Shown: positions 37,671-48,038, numbered from the stretch's first letter. The stretch is 64,000 nt of DNA from Anabaena sp. PCC 7108 (GCF_000332135.1 NZ_KB235896.1:3915727-3979726), one strand, 5' to 3'. Notes: generated by a model not told the origin, from the letters alone. Made by a program: numbers and translations.

Positions 37671-38306
37671 ATGAAATTTTCCATCTATCGTAACTTCGCT
37701 ATTGTGGGTTGTGCATTGGGACTACTAGGAATAATCATGGGATGCTTGGACATGAGTGTATCATTTGAGTCAGATAAACCAACATCATCATCAAAAATCC
37801 CTCAACAAACCTCCACCTTAGAACAGACAATATCTGTACCTGCTACTTCAGAAGAAGTGATATCTGGTAGTGCAGCTAATGTCACAAATAGCCCAAATAA
37901 GCAATTAGAAAAACCTATTCCAGAAAATTCATCTCATGTCTTAGCATATCAAGTTGACTCCGCTAATAAAAGCAAAAACTTAGGCAGTTTGCGAATGAGC
38001 AATCAAACAAATCAGCCTGTACGTTTAGCCCTATTAGCGCAACAGTCAGCAGTAAAAAACTCCTCCCAGCCCAAAACCAAGTATAGTATTCCGGCTCATT
38101 GGGATTTTGCTCCCCAAGAAGGTAGTCAGAAAGGTTTAATTTTATCCCTGCCACAGGGTAATCTAAAACTAGAACAGGGAGATATTTTAGTGGCTTTTGC
38201 CCAAGATGGTTCTCGACGCTATTGGGGACCTTATGTTATTGGGGAAACTTCCTCACCCAAATGGAATTCCCAAACCAAAGAATGGCAATTGCTACTAACT
38301 CCATAA
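37671..38306 (+). CDS. Putative lipoprotein of unknown function
   Basis: The 211-residue protein starts MKFSIYRNFAIVGCALGLLG with a lipobox-like IIMGC, followed by a Ser/Thr/Pro-rich spacer (residues 30-130). A compact C-terminal domain (HWDFAPQEGSQKGLILSLPQGNL..., with GDILVAFAQDGSRRYWGPYVIG) looks beta-rich. I do not recognise the domain. An upstream in-frame ATG at 37608 would bury the signal peptide, so the ATG at 37671 was chosen. There is no partner gene nearby. Confidence 0.65.
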   Translation: MKFSIYRNFAIVGCALGLLGIIMGCLDMSVSFESDKPTSSSKIPQQTSTLEQTISVPATSEEVISGSAANVTNSPNKQLEKPIPENSSHVLAYQVDSANKSKNLGSLRMSNQTNQPVRLALLAQQSAVKNSSQPKTKYSIPAHWDFAPQEGSQKGLILSLPQGNLKLEQGDILVAFAQDGSRRYWGPYVIGETSSPKWNSQTKEWQLLLTP

Positions 38307-38435
38307 TTGGTATTAGTAAGTTGGCAAAAATGTCTAATGTAAACCCAGAGAATAATAGTTTGTATTGATCTAGAGACAGAAAATTTTCTGTTTCTGCCGA
38401 TATGCCTTACAGTGAAGTTTGTAGTTTAATATTCG

Positions 38436-38981
38436 TTAACGCAGGCAGCGTTTTGGTGGTAGCTTAGTGCCTAAATTATATCGATAAAGCCGCTTAAAAT
38501 CTACAATAGCTTGGCGGTAGTGTATTGGTTGACCAGATACTGTGCGTTTACCATAGGGTATGGCTTTGGCAACTTGCAAAATTCCTTCCTTGTCCCAATT
38601 TACTAGACGCGAACCTTGAGCTTTGGCAGGTATATGTTGACGACCAATACCACCTATAAATTCTAAACCTTCACCGTAAAAGCTATCTTTAAAAGTGCCT
38701 TGCAAACAAAGCGCATTTTCCCCTAATGTTCTAGTGTCGTAATAAGTACCAACAACTTGATTTCCTTGTTTCCGGAATAAAAAGCAATCACCAATTATCG
38801 CATCTGGAGGAGCTATATTACTTGATTTGGGTTGTTGACTACAAAAGCGATAGTTGCCATTTTTGAGTGTATTGAAGGAACGGGTGGCGGGTTGGGATAG
38901 ACTCTTAGAACCATTCATCGCACTGCACAACAGCACAGCTACAGTTATCAATGGCAAAGTAAATGGATAATAACGGTTCAT
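38436..38981 (-). CDS. Secreted protein of unknown function
   Basis: The 181-residue protein has an N-terminal signal peptide (hydrophobic 8-22, then SKSLSQPA). The mature part contains YRFCSQQP, a GDCFLFRKQGNQVVGTYYD segment and CLQGTF, with four cysteines that could pair. It resembles conserved cyanobacterial proteins without assigned function. It is convergent with the lipoprotein gene before it and divergent from the glycosyltransferase gene that follows. Confidence 0.65.
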   Translation of the reverse strand: MNRYYPFTLPLITVAVLLCSAMNGSKSLSQPATRSFNTLKNGNYRFCSQQPKSSNIAPPDAIIGDCFLFRKQGNQVVGTYYDTRTLGENALCLQGTFKDSFYGEGLEFIGGIGRQHIPAKAQGSRLVNWDKEGILQVAKAIPYGKRTVSGQPIHYRQAIVDFKRLYRYNLGTKLPPKRCLR

Positions 38982-39201
38982 ATTGCTTTAAGTAAGTAGA
39001 TAGGCTGCAATTACATAGTTGGATACAGGTGCGTTAGGCGCTTTCCAGAAATGTTTGTCCTGACAAATAGAAATTATGCACCAAGATTATTTGTGGAGAT
39101 ATGGTGTGGGGTATGGTGAGAACAAAATCGAACTTATTAACGACTTTTGAATTATTGTGTATGAGAAAGACGCGATTCACCGTGTCTGTGAGTATGGATT
39201 T

Positions 39202-41010
39202 ATGAGGCTGAAATTGAGCGTTACCCGCCCTGTTGACCAATTTTTTCACAAGATAGAACAGCGTCCAGCCCTTGCTGTGACTATTTCCATCTTGTGGTTA
39301 CTGCTGATTAACTGGATAGCTTTTGGTTGGAATTTGGGCAATATTGGCTTGGTTGACGAAACTGAGCCGTTGTTTGCTGAAGCTTCCCGGCAAATGCTAG
39401 TTACAGGTGATTGGATTACCCCATTTTTTAATGGTGAAACTCGTTTTGACAAACCAGCGTTAATTTATTGGTGTCAAGCGATCGCATATTCTATTATGGG
39501 GGTGAATGAGTGGGCAGCCCGTATCCCTTCCGCACTGGCAGCAACGGCTGTAACAGCTCTGGCATTTTACGCTGTACAGTGGCATTTTGCTAAAAAAGAT
39601 GAGTTAGAGCAAGTTGCAAATCCTACTCGTCGTTACTTAACAGCTGCTGTAGCATCGGCTTTAATGGCATTTAATCCCGAAATGATTGTTTGGGCTAGAG
39701 TCGGTGTTTCTGATATGTTACTCACTGGTTGCATGGCATCTGCTTTGCTATGCTTCTTTCTAGGATACGCTCAAAAATCTTCTCCTTCCCCGTTCCCCAA
39801 TAAATGGTATTTGGCTTGTTATGTATTGATTGCTGGGGCAATTTTAACTAAAGGACCAGTCGGAATTGTCTTACCAGGGCTGATTATGATTGCCTTTGCT
39901 GTATATTTAGGCAAATTCTGGGAACTGTGGCGAGAAATGCGTCCTATTTTGGGTATGGGAATAGTTTTCGCTATATCTGCTCCCTGGTATGTCTTGGTGA
40001 CTTGGCGTAATGGCTGGAATTTTATTAACTCCTTTTTTGGTTATCACAACATAGAACGCTTTACAGAAGTTGTGAATGGTCACTCAGCCACTTGGTATTT
40101 TTACTTTTTAGTCGTGTTGTTGGGTTTTGCACCATACTCAGTGTACATTCTCACTGCTATGGCTAGGTTAAAATTTTGGCAGCGATCGCACTGGCTTAAT
40201 CAAGAACGTTCTCAACAATTGGGTTTATTTGCTTGTTTCTGGTTTTTTGGTGTCTTTGGTTTTTTTAGCATTGCTGTCACCAAACTCCCCAGCTACCTTT
40301 TACCTTTAATGCCAGCTACAGCTATTTTGGTAGCATTATTTTGGAGTGACCTGTTCTCAAACATACAAACTCATAAATCTTTCCGCATCAGTAGCTGGAT
40401 AAATGTTGCCTTTTTATCGACAATATCAGTAGGACTATTTAATCTATCTAAAATAGTGGGTACTGATCCTGCTGCACCTGAATTATATGAACTAATTCAA
40501 AAATTGGGGTTAACAAATTTAGGAGGTATAATTTGGCTTGTTAGTGCGATTAGTATCGCGGCTTTAATATTGAGTAATTATCTGCGTCCCATCATTTTTA
40601 TTAATTTAATAGGGTTTGTGGCATTTTTATCAGTGGTGTTAATGCCTACTTTGTTTGTGATGGATCAACAGCGTCAACTACCTTTAAGAGAATTATCTGC
40701 GATCGCAGTCCAAGAAAAACAACCCAATGAAGAACTAGTTATGGTCGGTTTCAAAAAGCCAACAGTGACTTTCTACACCCAACATAATGTTAATTACCTC
40801 AAATTTTCCCAACAGGCACTAGACTATATTCAAAATCAAGCAAATGCGAAAATCCGGCCGCCATCAATACTACTTCTAACGGAACAGAAAAAGTTGCTGG
40901 AAATGAACTTACCACCAGATAATTACAAGAATATAGCCACCAAAGGTGCTTATAATCTCATTCGCATCCCTTTTAAAAAAAGTAAAAAAGAAAAACTGGA
41001 CATTTCGTAA
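39202..41010 (+). CDS. GT39/ArnT-type membrane glycosyltransferase
   Basis: The 602-residue protein has about twelve membrane helices. The first extracytoplasmic loop carries GLVDETEPLFAEASRQM, the acidic DE pair expected of the catalytic site in the ArnT/PMT (GT-C) fold, followed by RFDKPALIYW. Enzymes of this family transfer sugars from polyprenyl-phosphate donors to lipids or proteins. The ATG at 39202 is preferred over the GTG at 39157. The stop codon TAA at 41008-41010 lies in the first unit of a heptamer repeat. Confidence 0.85.
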   Translation: MRLKLSVTRPVDQFFHKIEQRPALAVTISILWLLLINWIAFGWNLGNIGLVDETEPLFAEASRQMLVTGDWITPFFNGETRFDKPALIYWCQAIAYSIMGVNEWAARIPSALAATAVTALAFYAVQWHFAKKDELEQVANPTRRYLTAAVASALMAFNPEMIVWARVGVSDMLLTGCMASALLCFFLGYAQKSSPSPFPNKWYLACYVLIAGAILTKGPVGIVLPGLIMIAFAVYLGKFWELWREMRPILGMGIVFAISAPWYVLVTWRNGWNFINSFFGYHNIERFTEVVNGHSATWYFYFLVVLLGFAPYSVYILTAMARLKFWQRSHWLNQERSQQLGLFACFWFFGVFGFFSIAVTKLPSYLLPLMPATAILVALFWSDLFSNIQTHKSFRISSWINVAFLSTISVGLFNLSKIVGTDPAAPELYELIQKLGLTNLGGIIWLVSAISIAALILSNYLRPIIFINLIGFVAFLSVVLMPTLFVMDQQRQLPLRELSAIAVQEKQPNEELVMVGFKKPTVTFYTQHNVNYLKFSQQALDYIQNQANAKIRPPSILLLTEQKKLLEMNLPPDNYKNIATKGAYNLIRIPFKKSKKEKLDIS

Positions 41011-41108
41011 TTCGTAATTCGTAATTCGTAATTCGTAATTCGTAATTCGTAATTCGTAATTCGTAATTCGTAATTCGTAATTCGTAATTCGTAATTCGTA
41101 ATTCGTAA
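41004..41108. repeat. Heptanucleotide repeat (TTCGTAA)15
   Basis: Fifteen perfect tandem units over 105 bp begin inside the last codons of the glycosyltransferase gene and supply its stop codon. Confidence 0.95.
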
Positions 41109-41120
41109 TTAGAAGAGTTC

Positions 41121-41234
41121 CCTGTCACCTGTCACCTGTCACCTGTCACCTGTCACCTGTCACCTGTCACCTGTCACCTGTCACCTGTCACCTGTCACCT
41201 GTCACCTGTCACCTGTCACCTGTCACCTGTCACC
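41121..41234. repeat. Heptanucleotide repeat (CCTGTCA)16
   Basis: Sixteen tandem units over about 113 bp lie only 12 bp from the previous array. They run into the convergent kinase gene, whose last codons and stop (TCA at 41223-41225 on the plus strand) are repeat sequence. Confidence 0.95.
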
Positions 41235-44200
41235 TTTTACCAAAGCTTGATTAATCTGATTTAATAAGTCTTCCATTGAGATAGAACGGGGTAATATCTG
41301 GGTAGCGATACCGCCAGTCAGATATTCTAACTCACTAGCACAATTAGTTTGCAAATATTGATTTCCGTTTTTTTTTGCTGGACTAATTTCTGGATTTTTC
41401 ACCTGATTTAATCTTTGGTCAAGTACTAAAATTGGTGGCAAATTCAACGGTAAATCTGACAAAGCTTTAAGTGCTTTTTGCATTTCTTTATGAATTGCCG
41501 ATTCTCCCAAACAAATTAGTAGTAAATCCACACTTTGGTGGCGAATTTGTTGCAGAACTTCTGCCCAGCAGTTACCCATAGATGCTTTAAAACCGGCAGT
41601 TTGTAAGTATTGAATTAAAGCTTGGAACCACTCAGATCCCCGTTCTGTATTTGGTGAAGATGAACCCCTTCTGTACTCATTTTTAAGAGAAGAGTTTCTT
41701 TCTAACCGATAGCCCTTCACTTGCTTAGGTCTTACCTGTGGTAAATCGCGCAACATAGTCACATCGACCACTAAAATATGAGGAGGGCAGCTAAGACCCG
41801 AAGCAATTTGTAACACCGATAATAAAGGATCTGGTTTTCCTTTGTGATTACCACCTTGCTTACTTAATGGAATTAAACAAGGAAACACACCTAATCCTGG
41901 TATTTGGGAAGCTGCTAAAGTCGTGGCCACATCACAAGTTACTAGTGGTAAAGCTGCCAAACGTGGATGTTTAATCAATTGTTGTAGATAATTTTGAGCG
42001 GTAGAACTTTCCACATCTAGCAAAACTACATCAAACTGCCACACTCGCGCTAAAAGTTCAGCCTGATCTAGATCATCTACTTCAATTACTCGATGTTCTC
42101 GGAGTGAAGGGTTAGGAGTAACAGATTCTAATTCTGGATTTACCAACCGGAGAATACGCAGAGGAGTTATTATCGGTGGGATTTCATTATTTTCTACATT
42201 TATCTGCTCAACTTCTGGTGCAGTACACAATCTTTCTAAAATTGGTAATAATCCCGAATGCTCTACTGGTAAGCTCACAAAATCATCGGCTCGGTTAGCA
42301 AATGCCTGTTCTTTTTCTGCACCTGTAGCTGTGACAATAACAGGAATATGGCGAGTTGCCGGATCAGACTTGAGTAAAGTTAGCACATCCCAACCTGACA
42401 GTAGGGGTAACAACGGATTCAAGAAGATAGTTTTCGGTTGCAAGCGTCGGGCTTTTTCTAGTGCTTCTGTTCCCGCACGAGCAATTACCACCCGATAACC
42501 CAAACCTTTAAGATGTTGAGTTAAGTCTTCAATATATCCAGCTACTGCCTCAACTACTAACACTAACCGTTGGGAGGAAACCTGTTGATGTGATTCTGAA
42601 TTTCCTGCCTCTGATTCCGCAAAACTTGTTTTTGGCGGACTGGGTGGTAATAGTAGTGTAAACTGACTACCTTTGCCTTCACGAGACAAAAAGCTGACAT
42701 CTCCACCATGTAGACGAGCTAATGCTCTTGTTAATACTAGCCCCAGACCAGTGCCTTCAAATTGGCGAGTCAGGGGATTTTCTAGTTGTTGGAATTTTTG
42801 AAATATTAAATGTTGTTGATGTTCGGGAATGCCAATGCCAGTATCCCAGACTGTAAAAGCAATCCACCCTTCCCAACGATTTACCCGCAGTCCAATTTCT
42901 CCAGAAATTTCCGTGAACTTAAAAGCGTTGGAAAGTAAGTGTACCAGCATTTGGCGCAAGCGTAGCTCATCTGCAACCATTTGCTCTAAGCCTGGTTCAA
43001 TGGTGAGACTGAATTGATGATCATCCGATGAACGTTTATTTTCAGACTGGTAAGATTGGCTAGTTTTGCTGGTTTGATTTTGGAGTGTTTTTACTTCTAA
43101 TAAAGCGCGATCGCACACTTCCCTAATTTTAACTGGAGATGGGGCAAGTTCCATCTGTCCAGTTTCCATCCGCGTCAAATCTAAAATGTCATTAACCACA
43201 CTCATCAAATGACGGCCACTTTGATGAATTAAACCTGCATAACGTGCTTGACGCTCATTTAGTTCTCCTAATTGTTGATCTACCAGTAACCTGGACAAGC
43301 CCAAAACTGCCGTTAGTGGTGTTTTCAGTTCATGGCTAATACAAGCTAAAAACTCATCTTTTAAGCGATTTAGTTGAATCAAATCGGCATTTTTTGCTGC
43401 CAGTTCTTTGCAAAGTTGTTGCTGTTCGGTGACATCAGTTGCTAAGACTAACCACAGCTTTTCATTGCCCAGTTCTGGGTTCTGACTGCTAAGTGTAACT
43501 TCAGAATCAGCACTCCAGACTTTTAACTCAGGTCCATCTAGGGGAATTCTAGCAAATTGCCAAATTCGCTCCTGACCATTTTGTACTTCCACGACACAAG
43601 TACAAGTACCTAATTGAGTATCTAAATAACAGTAACTAGATGCTGTATTCCCCGGTACAAGTTGCTCCTGCATCATTGGTAAAACAGATGGGGCGTAAGG
43701 AGGTAAGCCTGTTTGAGGAGTAGCTGCACTTGTTAGCGACCCGCGAACTGACGCACTATCACCCTCAGAATGCTGTTGACTCGGCGACAGGGATGCGTTC
43801 CTGGCTCGATCATGGGCATAAACTTTCACTGCTTGTTGATTGTGTTCAGGAGCAAGTATGGCCTCTACCTGTTGCCTGATTCCTTCTGGATCTTTCAACT
43901 CTCCCAATTGTTCCCACCAAGCTGGATTTTGCGTCACCACTTCCCCAGCACTTGTTTGTAGCATTAAAGGCCAAGGCAGTCTTTCCAACAACTGTACTAG
44001 GGGATTGTGCGTGATCAACTGGTGTTGATTTTGTTTGTTAGCAGCTGTTTTGGCGCTATTATTCCCTTTTTGAGCAGTTCCTGGGGCATTTGAAACAAGT
44101 GCCACTTTTTCCTTAGCTAAAAACCGTAGTAAGCGTGAGCTATCCAGTAACCCCAAAAATTTTCCATCTATATCAACTAACGCCCAATCTAAGTTGCGGT

Positions 44201-44534
44201 TTTTTTGGGTTTGTGGGTAACGCAAAAACAAGTTAAATTTTTCTAGATGATCACAAACGGGTATTTTATGTATTGGCTCAATTAGGGTTGATCCCAAAGT
44301 TGAGATTGGCTGCTGTAAATTGAGAAATTGCTCACCACTGGCTGCTGCCAATAATTTGGGGATTAAACGGGCAGAGTACAACAATCCTATGGGGCATTGC
44401 TGTTGATTCACTACTACCAAGCGATCGCACTGCTCTTTCTCTAAAATCTCCAGCACCACCGCCAGAGTGCTTGTTTCTGGGCAGCTGGGTACGGTTGCTA
44501 GAAAGTCATAAAGCGGGTACTGTAGCATTAACAT
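41223..44534 (-). CDS. Hybrid histidine kinase with N-terminal CBS domains and receiver-like domains
   Basis: The product is about 1103 residues from the ATG at 44534. An alternative TTG at 44627 would add 31. In order there are: a CBS pair (LAVVLEILEKEQCDRLVVVN...), a PAS-like domain with a low-complexity insertion, HisKA (SHELKTPLTAVLGLSRLL) and HATPase (GTGLGLVLTRAL). Then comes a receiver-like domain (VLVVEAVAGYIEDL) in which the usual phosphoacceptor Asp is Asn (TIFLNPLLPLLSGWD), followed by further receiver-like sequence. It probably relays signals through the kinase core only. It is divergent from kaiABC. The C-terminal residues GDR and the stop are encoded by a heptamer repeat. Confidence 0.85.
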   Translation of the reverse strand: MLMLQYPLYDFLATVPSCPETSTLAVVLEILEKEQCDRLVVVNQQQCPIGLLYSARLIPKLLAAASGEQFLNLQQPISTLGSTLIEPIHKIPVCDHLEKFNLFLRYPQTQKNRNLDWALVDIDGKFLGLLDSSRLLRFLAKEKVALVSNAPGTAQKGNNSAKTAANKQNQHQLITHNPLVQLLERLPWPLMLQTSAGEVVTQNPAWWEQLGELKDPEGIRQQVEAILAPEHNQQAVKVYAHDRARNASLSPSQQHSEGDSASVRGSLTSAATPQTGLPPYAPSVLPMMQEQLVPGNTASSYCYLDTQLGTCTCVVEVQNGQERIWQFARIPLDGPELKVWSADSEVTLSSQNPELGNEKLWLVLATDVTEQQQLCKELAAKNADLIQLNRLKDEFLACISHELKTPLTAVLGLSRLLVDQQLGELNERQARYAGLIHQSGRHLMSVVNDILDLTRMETGQMELAPSPVKIREVCDRALLEVKTLQNQTSKTSQSYQSENKRSSDDHQFSLTIEPGLEQMVADELRLRQMLVHLLSNAFKFTEISGEIGLRVNRWEGWIAFTVWDTGIGIPEHQQHLIFQKFQQLENPLTRQFEGTGLGLVLTRALARLHGGDVSFLSREGKGSQFTLLLPPSPPKTSFAESEAGNSESHQQVSSQRLVLVVEAVAGYIEDLTQHLKGLGYRVVIARAGTEALEKARRLQPKTIFLNPLLPLLSGWDVLTLLKSDPATRHIPVIVTATGAEKEQAFANRADDFVSLPVEHSGLLPILERLCTAPEVEQINVENNEIPPIITPLRILRLVNPELESVTPNPSLREHRVIEVDDLDQAELLARVWQFDVVLLDVESSTAQNYLQQLIKHPRLAALPLVTCDVATTLAASQIPGLGVFPCLIPLSKQGGNHKGKPDPLLSVLQIASGLSCPPHILVVDVTMLRDLPQVRPKQVKGYRLERNSSLKNEYRRGSSSPNTERGSEWFQALIQYLQTAGFKASMGNCWAEVLQQIRHQSVDLLLICLGESAIHKEMQKALKALSDLPLNLPPILVLDQRLNQVKNPEISPAKKNGNQYLQTNCASELEYLTGGIATQILPRSISMEDLLNQINQALVKGDR

Positions 44535-44627
44535 AGGGCTTAAGGGGTCATTCTTCCTGTGGTTACTTTTGGCATAAACATCTACCAAAGTGCTGATGGT
44601 CTTTATGCCTGCAGCAATATCCTCCAA

Positions 44628-45318
44628 GAAGAGTCACATAAGCGATTTTCGTGACATTTTAAAGGATATTGAAACAATCAACTCGGCTCTGACGGACAAT
44701 TGGTTGCCTCCAAAAATTCCCAAGGTGCTGCTTTTCGAGACCTACTCTTTTGTTCTAGCGACCATCTTCACCAGCAGGATACTGGTGTTGAAACTCTTCA
44801 TCGATGGTTATAGCTAGAACAATTATCGCTCCAAAGATTCGTTTTAGAACCTTGAGGAATTATAATGATTTAAAATGAAACGATGATTTAACTTTGTTTA
44901 TGTATCTTATCAAGGAGTGAAATAAAAATATCTATATTCCGATAGATATACATACTGGACACCAGCATTCAACTACATATCTGATTTTCAACGCTTGTTC
45001 AACTCTAATTTATACTGGTCAGTTGCGGCAACTCACTTTTTGAGTGGTTAGTCCTAAATATTTTTGACAGAAAGCGTTTTTTAGCTAGTCCCGACTGAAA
45101 ATCTTTTACAAAACTTAATTAACCCATACAGTTGAGTTTGGTTAATCATCCTACTAAATATATAGGAGTCCTGATTTTTGTGAAAGTGTCTTGCACTCTG
45201 TGCTGAAAAAAAACTAGTACACTTCTTTCCACAGTTTCTAGTTAAAAGCCTCCATGAGTAAGTATGACTACGCCACCTCAGCTATTAGTATCAAACCGGA
45301 TTCCCATATAAACAATAA
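44628..45318. other. Intergenic region upstream of kaiABC
   Basis: About 690 bp between the divergent kinase and kaiA genes. No convincing gene, RNA or repeat is visible. It must hold the promoters of both units. Confidence 0.4.
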
Positions 45319-45912
45319 ATGTTATTACCAATATTGATTTGGCAACCAAATGTTAAAAAATATTTATATGCTCTCACTCATATGAGCAACCTACAATATT
45401 TAATTGGGCAAACGTGGAATCTCATCGATCACATGATCACCCCAATATGGTGTTTTTATTTGCCTATAACTATCCCTGTCAGTATATACTCTTTAAACAA
45501 AACTACCCACCAACACCACAATCAACAACTGAATGAGGATGAAAAATATAGCTATGTATTAGCCTGCAACAAACAAAAAAACCAGCAGTTATTTCAGCGC
45601 ATGAGTCCAGGGGATAAGCAGGAATTGCTAGAGCAACTTAAATTAGACTACCGTAAAATTCTTATAAATTACTATCTTACAGATAAAACGCTGCAATCTA
45701 GCATTGATAAATTTATTAATGCTTTATTTTATGCGAATATTCCTGTACCAAAAATTATAGAAATCCACATGGAACTTATTGACGAGTTTTCCAAGCAGCT
45801 AAAATTAGAAGGAAGGAGTGATGAAACATTGCTTGATTACAGACTAACATTAATAGATATTTTGGCAAACCTGTGTGAAGTCTATAGATGTAAAGTTTCT
45901 AAAATCGAATAA
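45319..45912 (+). CDS. kaiA: Circadian clock protein KaiA, short type
   Basis: The C-terminal ~105 residues (QRMSPGDKQELLEQLKLDYRK through LCEVYR) are the KaiA four-helix domain that binds the KaiC tail and stimulates autophosphorylation. The IPVPKIIEIHMELIDEFSKQ and EGRSDETLLDYRLTLIDIL segments are highly conserved. The N-terminal pseudo-receiver of long KaiA is absent, as in Anabaena/Nostoc. The frame has about 90 extra N-terminal residues without obvious homology, so translation may begin later: possible ATGs are 45382, 45433 and 45601, and the last would cut into the domain. It is followed by kaiB and kaiC. Confidence 0.9.
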   Translation: MLLPILIWQPNVKKYLYALTHMSNLQYLIGQTWNLIDHMITPIWCFYLPITIPVSIYSLNKTTHQHHNQQLNEDEKYSYVLACNKQKNQQLFQRMSPGDKQELLEQLKLDYRKILINYYLTDKTLQSSIDKFINALFYANIPVPKIIEIHMELIDEFSKQLKLEGRSDETLLDYRLTLIDILANLCEVYRCKVSKIE

Positions 45913-46086
45913 AGAAAGTTAAACTTCCAATTTATAGTAACCGCCAAGGTTGTTATAACATTAACTAGTCATAAAACTTAGACACAAATAGGCTTTTAAA
46001 ACTGTTACCTGTTATATCATTTGTAAGTTCAGACAAATGCATCATCATATTTTGTATTCCTATACTCAGAAATAGCCTGTAATTTT

Positions 46087-46401
46087 ATGAATAAATCCAA
46101 GAAGACCTATGTTCTCAAGCTTTATGTAGCAGGGAACACTCCCAACTCCGTGAGAGCATTAAACACCCTCAAAAACATATTAGAACAAGAGTTCAAAGGC
46201 GTTTATGCTTTAAAAGTAATCGATGTCCTTAAAAACCCACAACTAGCAGAAGAAGATAAAATATTAGCCACACCGACATTATCAAAGATTTTGCCGCCTC
46301 CAGTCCGCAAGATAATCGGTGATCTTTCAGACAGAGAAAGAGTTTTAATAGGACTAGATTTACTGTATGAAGAGTTGAGTGAAGAAGACTGGGAAGAATA
46401 G
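46087..46401 (+). CDS. kaiB: Circadian clock protein KaiB
   Basis: This is a 104-residue thioredoxin-like, fold-switching protein that binds KaiC in the evening phase and sequesters Kai[49 protein letters not shown] and [16 protein letters not shown] are hallmark KaiB segments, and the tail is acidic. It lies 174 bp after kaiA and 77 bp before kaiC. Confidence 0.98.
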   Translation: MNKSKKTYVLKLYVAGNTPNSVRALNTLKNILEQEFKGVYALKVIDVLKNPQLAEEDKILATPTLSKILPPPVRKIIGDLSDRERVLIGLDLLYEELSEEDWEE

Positions 46402-46478
46402 AAATCTGATTCACAAAAATCGAGTCTAATTTTTAGTAATTTAAAAAATAGGGTTAAATACCCAAATGTGATAAAAAA

Positions 46479-48038
46479 ATGAGTTACAAAGACCAAAAAG
46501 AGCCAAAAAATCCACTAATTGGGGGTGTAGAGAAAATTCGCACAATGATTGAGGGCTTTGACGACATTAGTCATGGTGGCTTACCAGTTGGAAGAACAAC
46601 CTTAGTCAGCGGTACTTCTGGTACAGGTAAAACTTTATTATCTCTACAATTTCTGTATAATGGCATCACCTACTTTGATGAAGCAGGAGTATTTGTTACC
46701 TTCGAGGAATCACCCAGCGATATTATTAAAAATGCTCATATTTTTGGCTGGAATTTACAACGTTTGATTGAAGAAGGAAAGCTGTTTATTCTCGACGCAT
46801 CACCTGATCCTGAAGGTCAAGATATAGTCGGTAACTTTGACCTTTCAGCCCTAATTGAGCGCTTACAATATGCGATTCGTAAATACAAAGCTCATCGGGT
46901 TTCCATTGATTCCATCACAGCAGTATTCCAACAATATGAAGCTATAGGCGTAGTCAGACGAGAAATATTTCGGTTAGTAGCACGACTCAAACAATTAAAC
47001 GTTACCACCATAATTACAACAGAGCGTGGTGAAGAATATGGGCCTGTTGCTTCCTTTGGAGTAGAAGAATTTGTCTCTGACAATGTAGTAATTGTTCGCA
47101 ACGTTTTAGAAGGAGAACGCCGCCGCCGCACAATTGAAATTCTCAAATTGCGCGGGACAACCCACATGAAAGGTGAATATCCATTTACGATTACAAATGC
47201 AGGAGTCAATATTTTCCCATTGGGCGCAATGCGGTTAACACAACGTTCTTCAAATGTCCGCGTATCTTCTGGGGTGAAAACCCTGGATGAAATGTGTGGT
47301 GGTGGTTTCTTTAAAGACTCGATTATTTTGGCCACAGGAGCCACAGGTACTGGTAAAACTCTGTTAGTTAGCAAATTTATTCAAGATGGATGTGTTAGCG
47401 GCGAGCGGGCGATATTATTTGCTTATGAAGAATCCCGCGCTCAATTGTCTCGCAATGCTTATTCTTGGGGAATTGACTTTGAGGAATTAGAACACCAAGG
47501 CTTATTAAAAATAATTTGTACATATCCCGAATCAACCGGTTTAGAAGATCACTTGCAAATTATTAAATCAGAAATTGCCGATTTTAAGCCAGCTAGGATT
47601 GCCATTGACTCCCTCTCAGCACTAGCTAGAGGCGTAAGTAATAATGCTTTTCGGCAATTTGTCATTGGTGTTACAGGTTATGCTAAACAAGAAGAGATTA
47701 CAGGCTTCTTTACTAACACCAGTGACCAATTTATGGGGTCACATTCAATTACTGATTCTCACATTTCCACGATTACTGATACAATTTTAATGTTGCAGTA
47801 TGTAGAGATACATGGTGAAATGTCACGGGCAATAAACGTCTTCAAAATGCGCGGTTCGTGGCACGATAAGGGAATTCGGGAGTACAATATTACGGCTGAC
47901 GGTCCTAATATTAAAGATTCCTTCCGTAATTACGAACGAATTGTCAGTGGCGCTCCTACCCGCGTTAGCATAGACGAAAAAGCAGAACTTTCTCGCATTG
48001 TCAAACGTTTTGAAGAAAAACAGAGTTCTGATTCTTAA
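46479..48038 (+). CDS. kaiC: Circadian clock ATPase/kinase KaiC
   Basis: KaiC is the hexameric core of the clock. The 519-residue product has two RecA-like domains: CI with Walker A GTSGTGKT (45-52) and CII with GATGTGKT (about 286-293). The phosphorylated Ser-Thr pair is present in DSHISTITDTI near residue 430. The tail that KaiA grips (RIVSGAPTRVSIDEK) is also there. The length is the family standard. Confidence 0.98.
   Translation: MSYKDQKEPKNPLIGGVEKIRTMIEGFDDISHGGLPVGRTTLVSGTSGTGKTLLSLQFLYNGITYFDEAGVFVTFEESPSDIIKNAHIFGWNLQRLIEEGKLFILDASPDPEGQDIVGNFDLSALIERLQYAIRKYKAHRVSIDSITAVFQQYEAIGVVRREIFRLVARLKQLNVTTIITTERGEEYGPVASFGVEEFVSDNVVIVRNVLEGERRRRTIEILKLRGTTHMKGEYPFTITNAGVNIFPLGAMRLTQRSSNVRVSSGVKTLDEMCGGGFFKDSIILATGATGTGKTLLVSKFIQDGCVSGERAILFAYEESRAQLSRNAYSWGIDFEELEHQGLLKIICTYPESTGLEDHLQIIKSEIADFKPARIAIDSLSALARGVSNNAFRQFVIGVTGYAKQEEITGFFTNTSDQFMGSHSITDSHISTITDTILMLQYVEIHGEMSRAINVFKMRGSWHDKGIREYNITADGPNIKDSFRNYERIVSGAPTRVSIDEKAELSRIVKRFEEKQSSDS

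Noticed and set aside
41004-41234. CRISPR array
   Set aside because: Units are 7 bp with no spacers; these are simple heptamer tandem repeats. I saw no direct repeats of 25-37 bp with unique spacers anywhere in the window.
44590-44817. Small plus-strand frame overlapping the kinase 5' end
   Set aside because: No ribosome binding site or recognisable sequence; it lies partly antisense to the kinase's N-terminal region.
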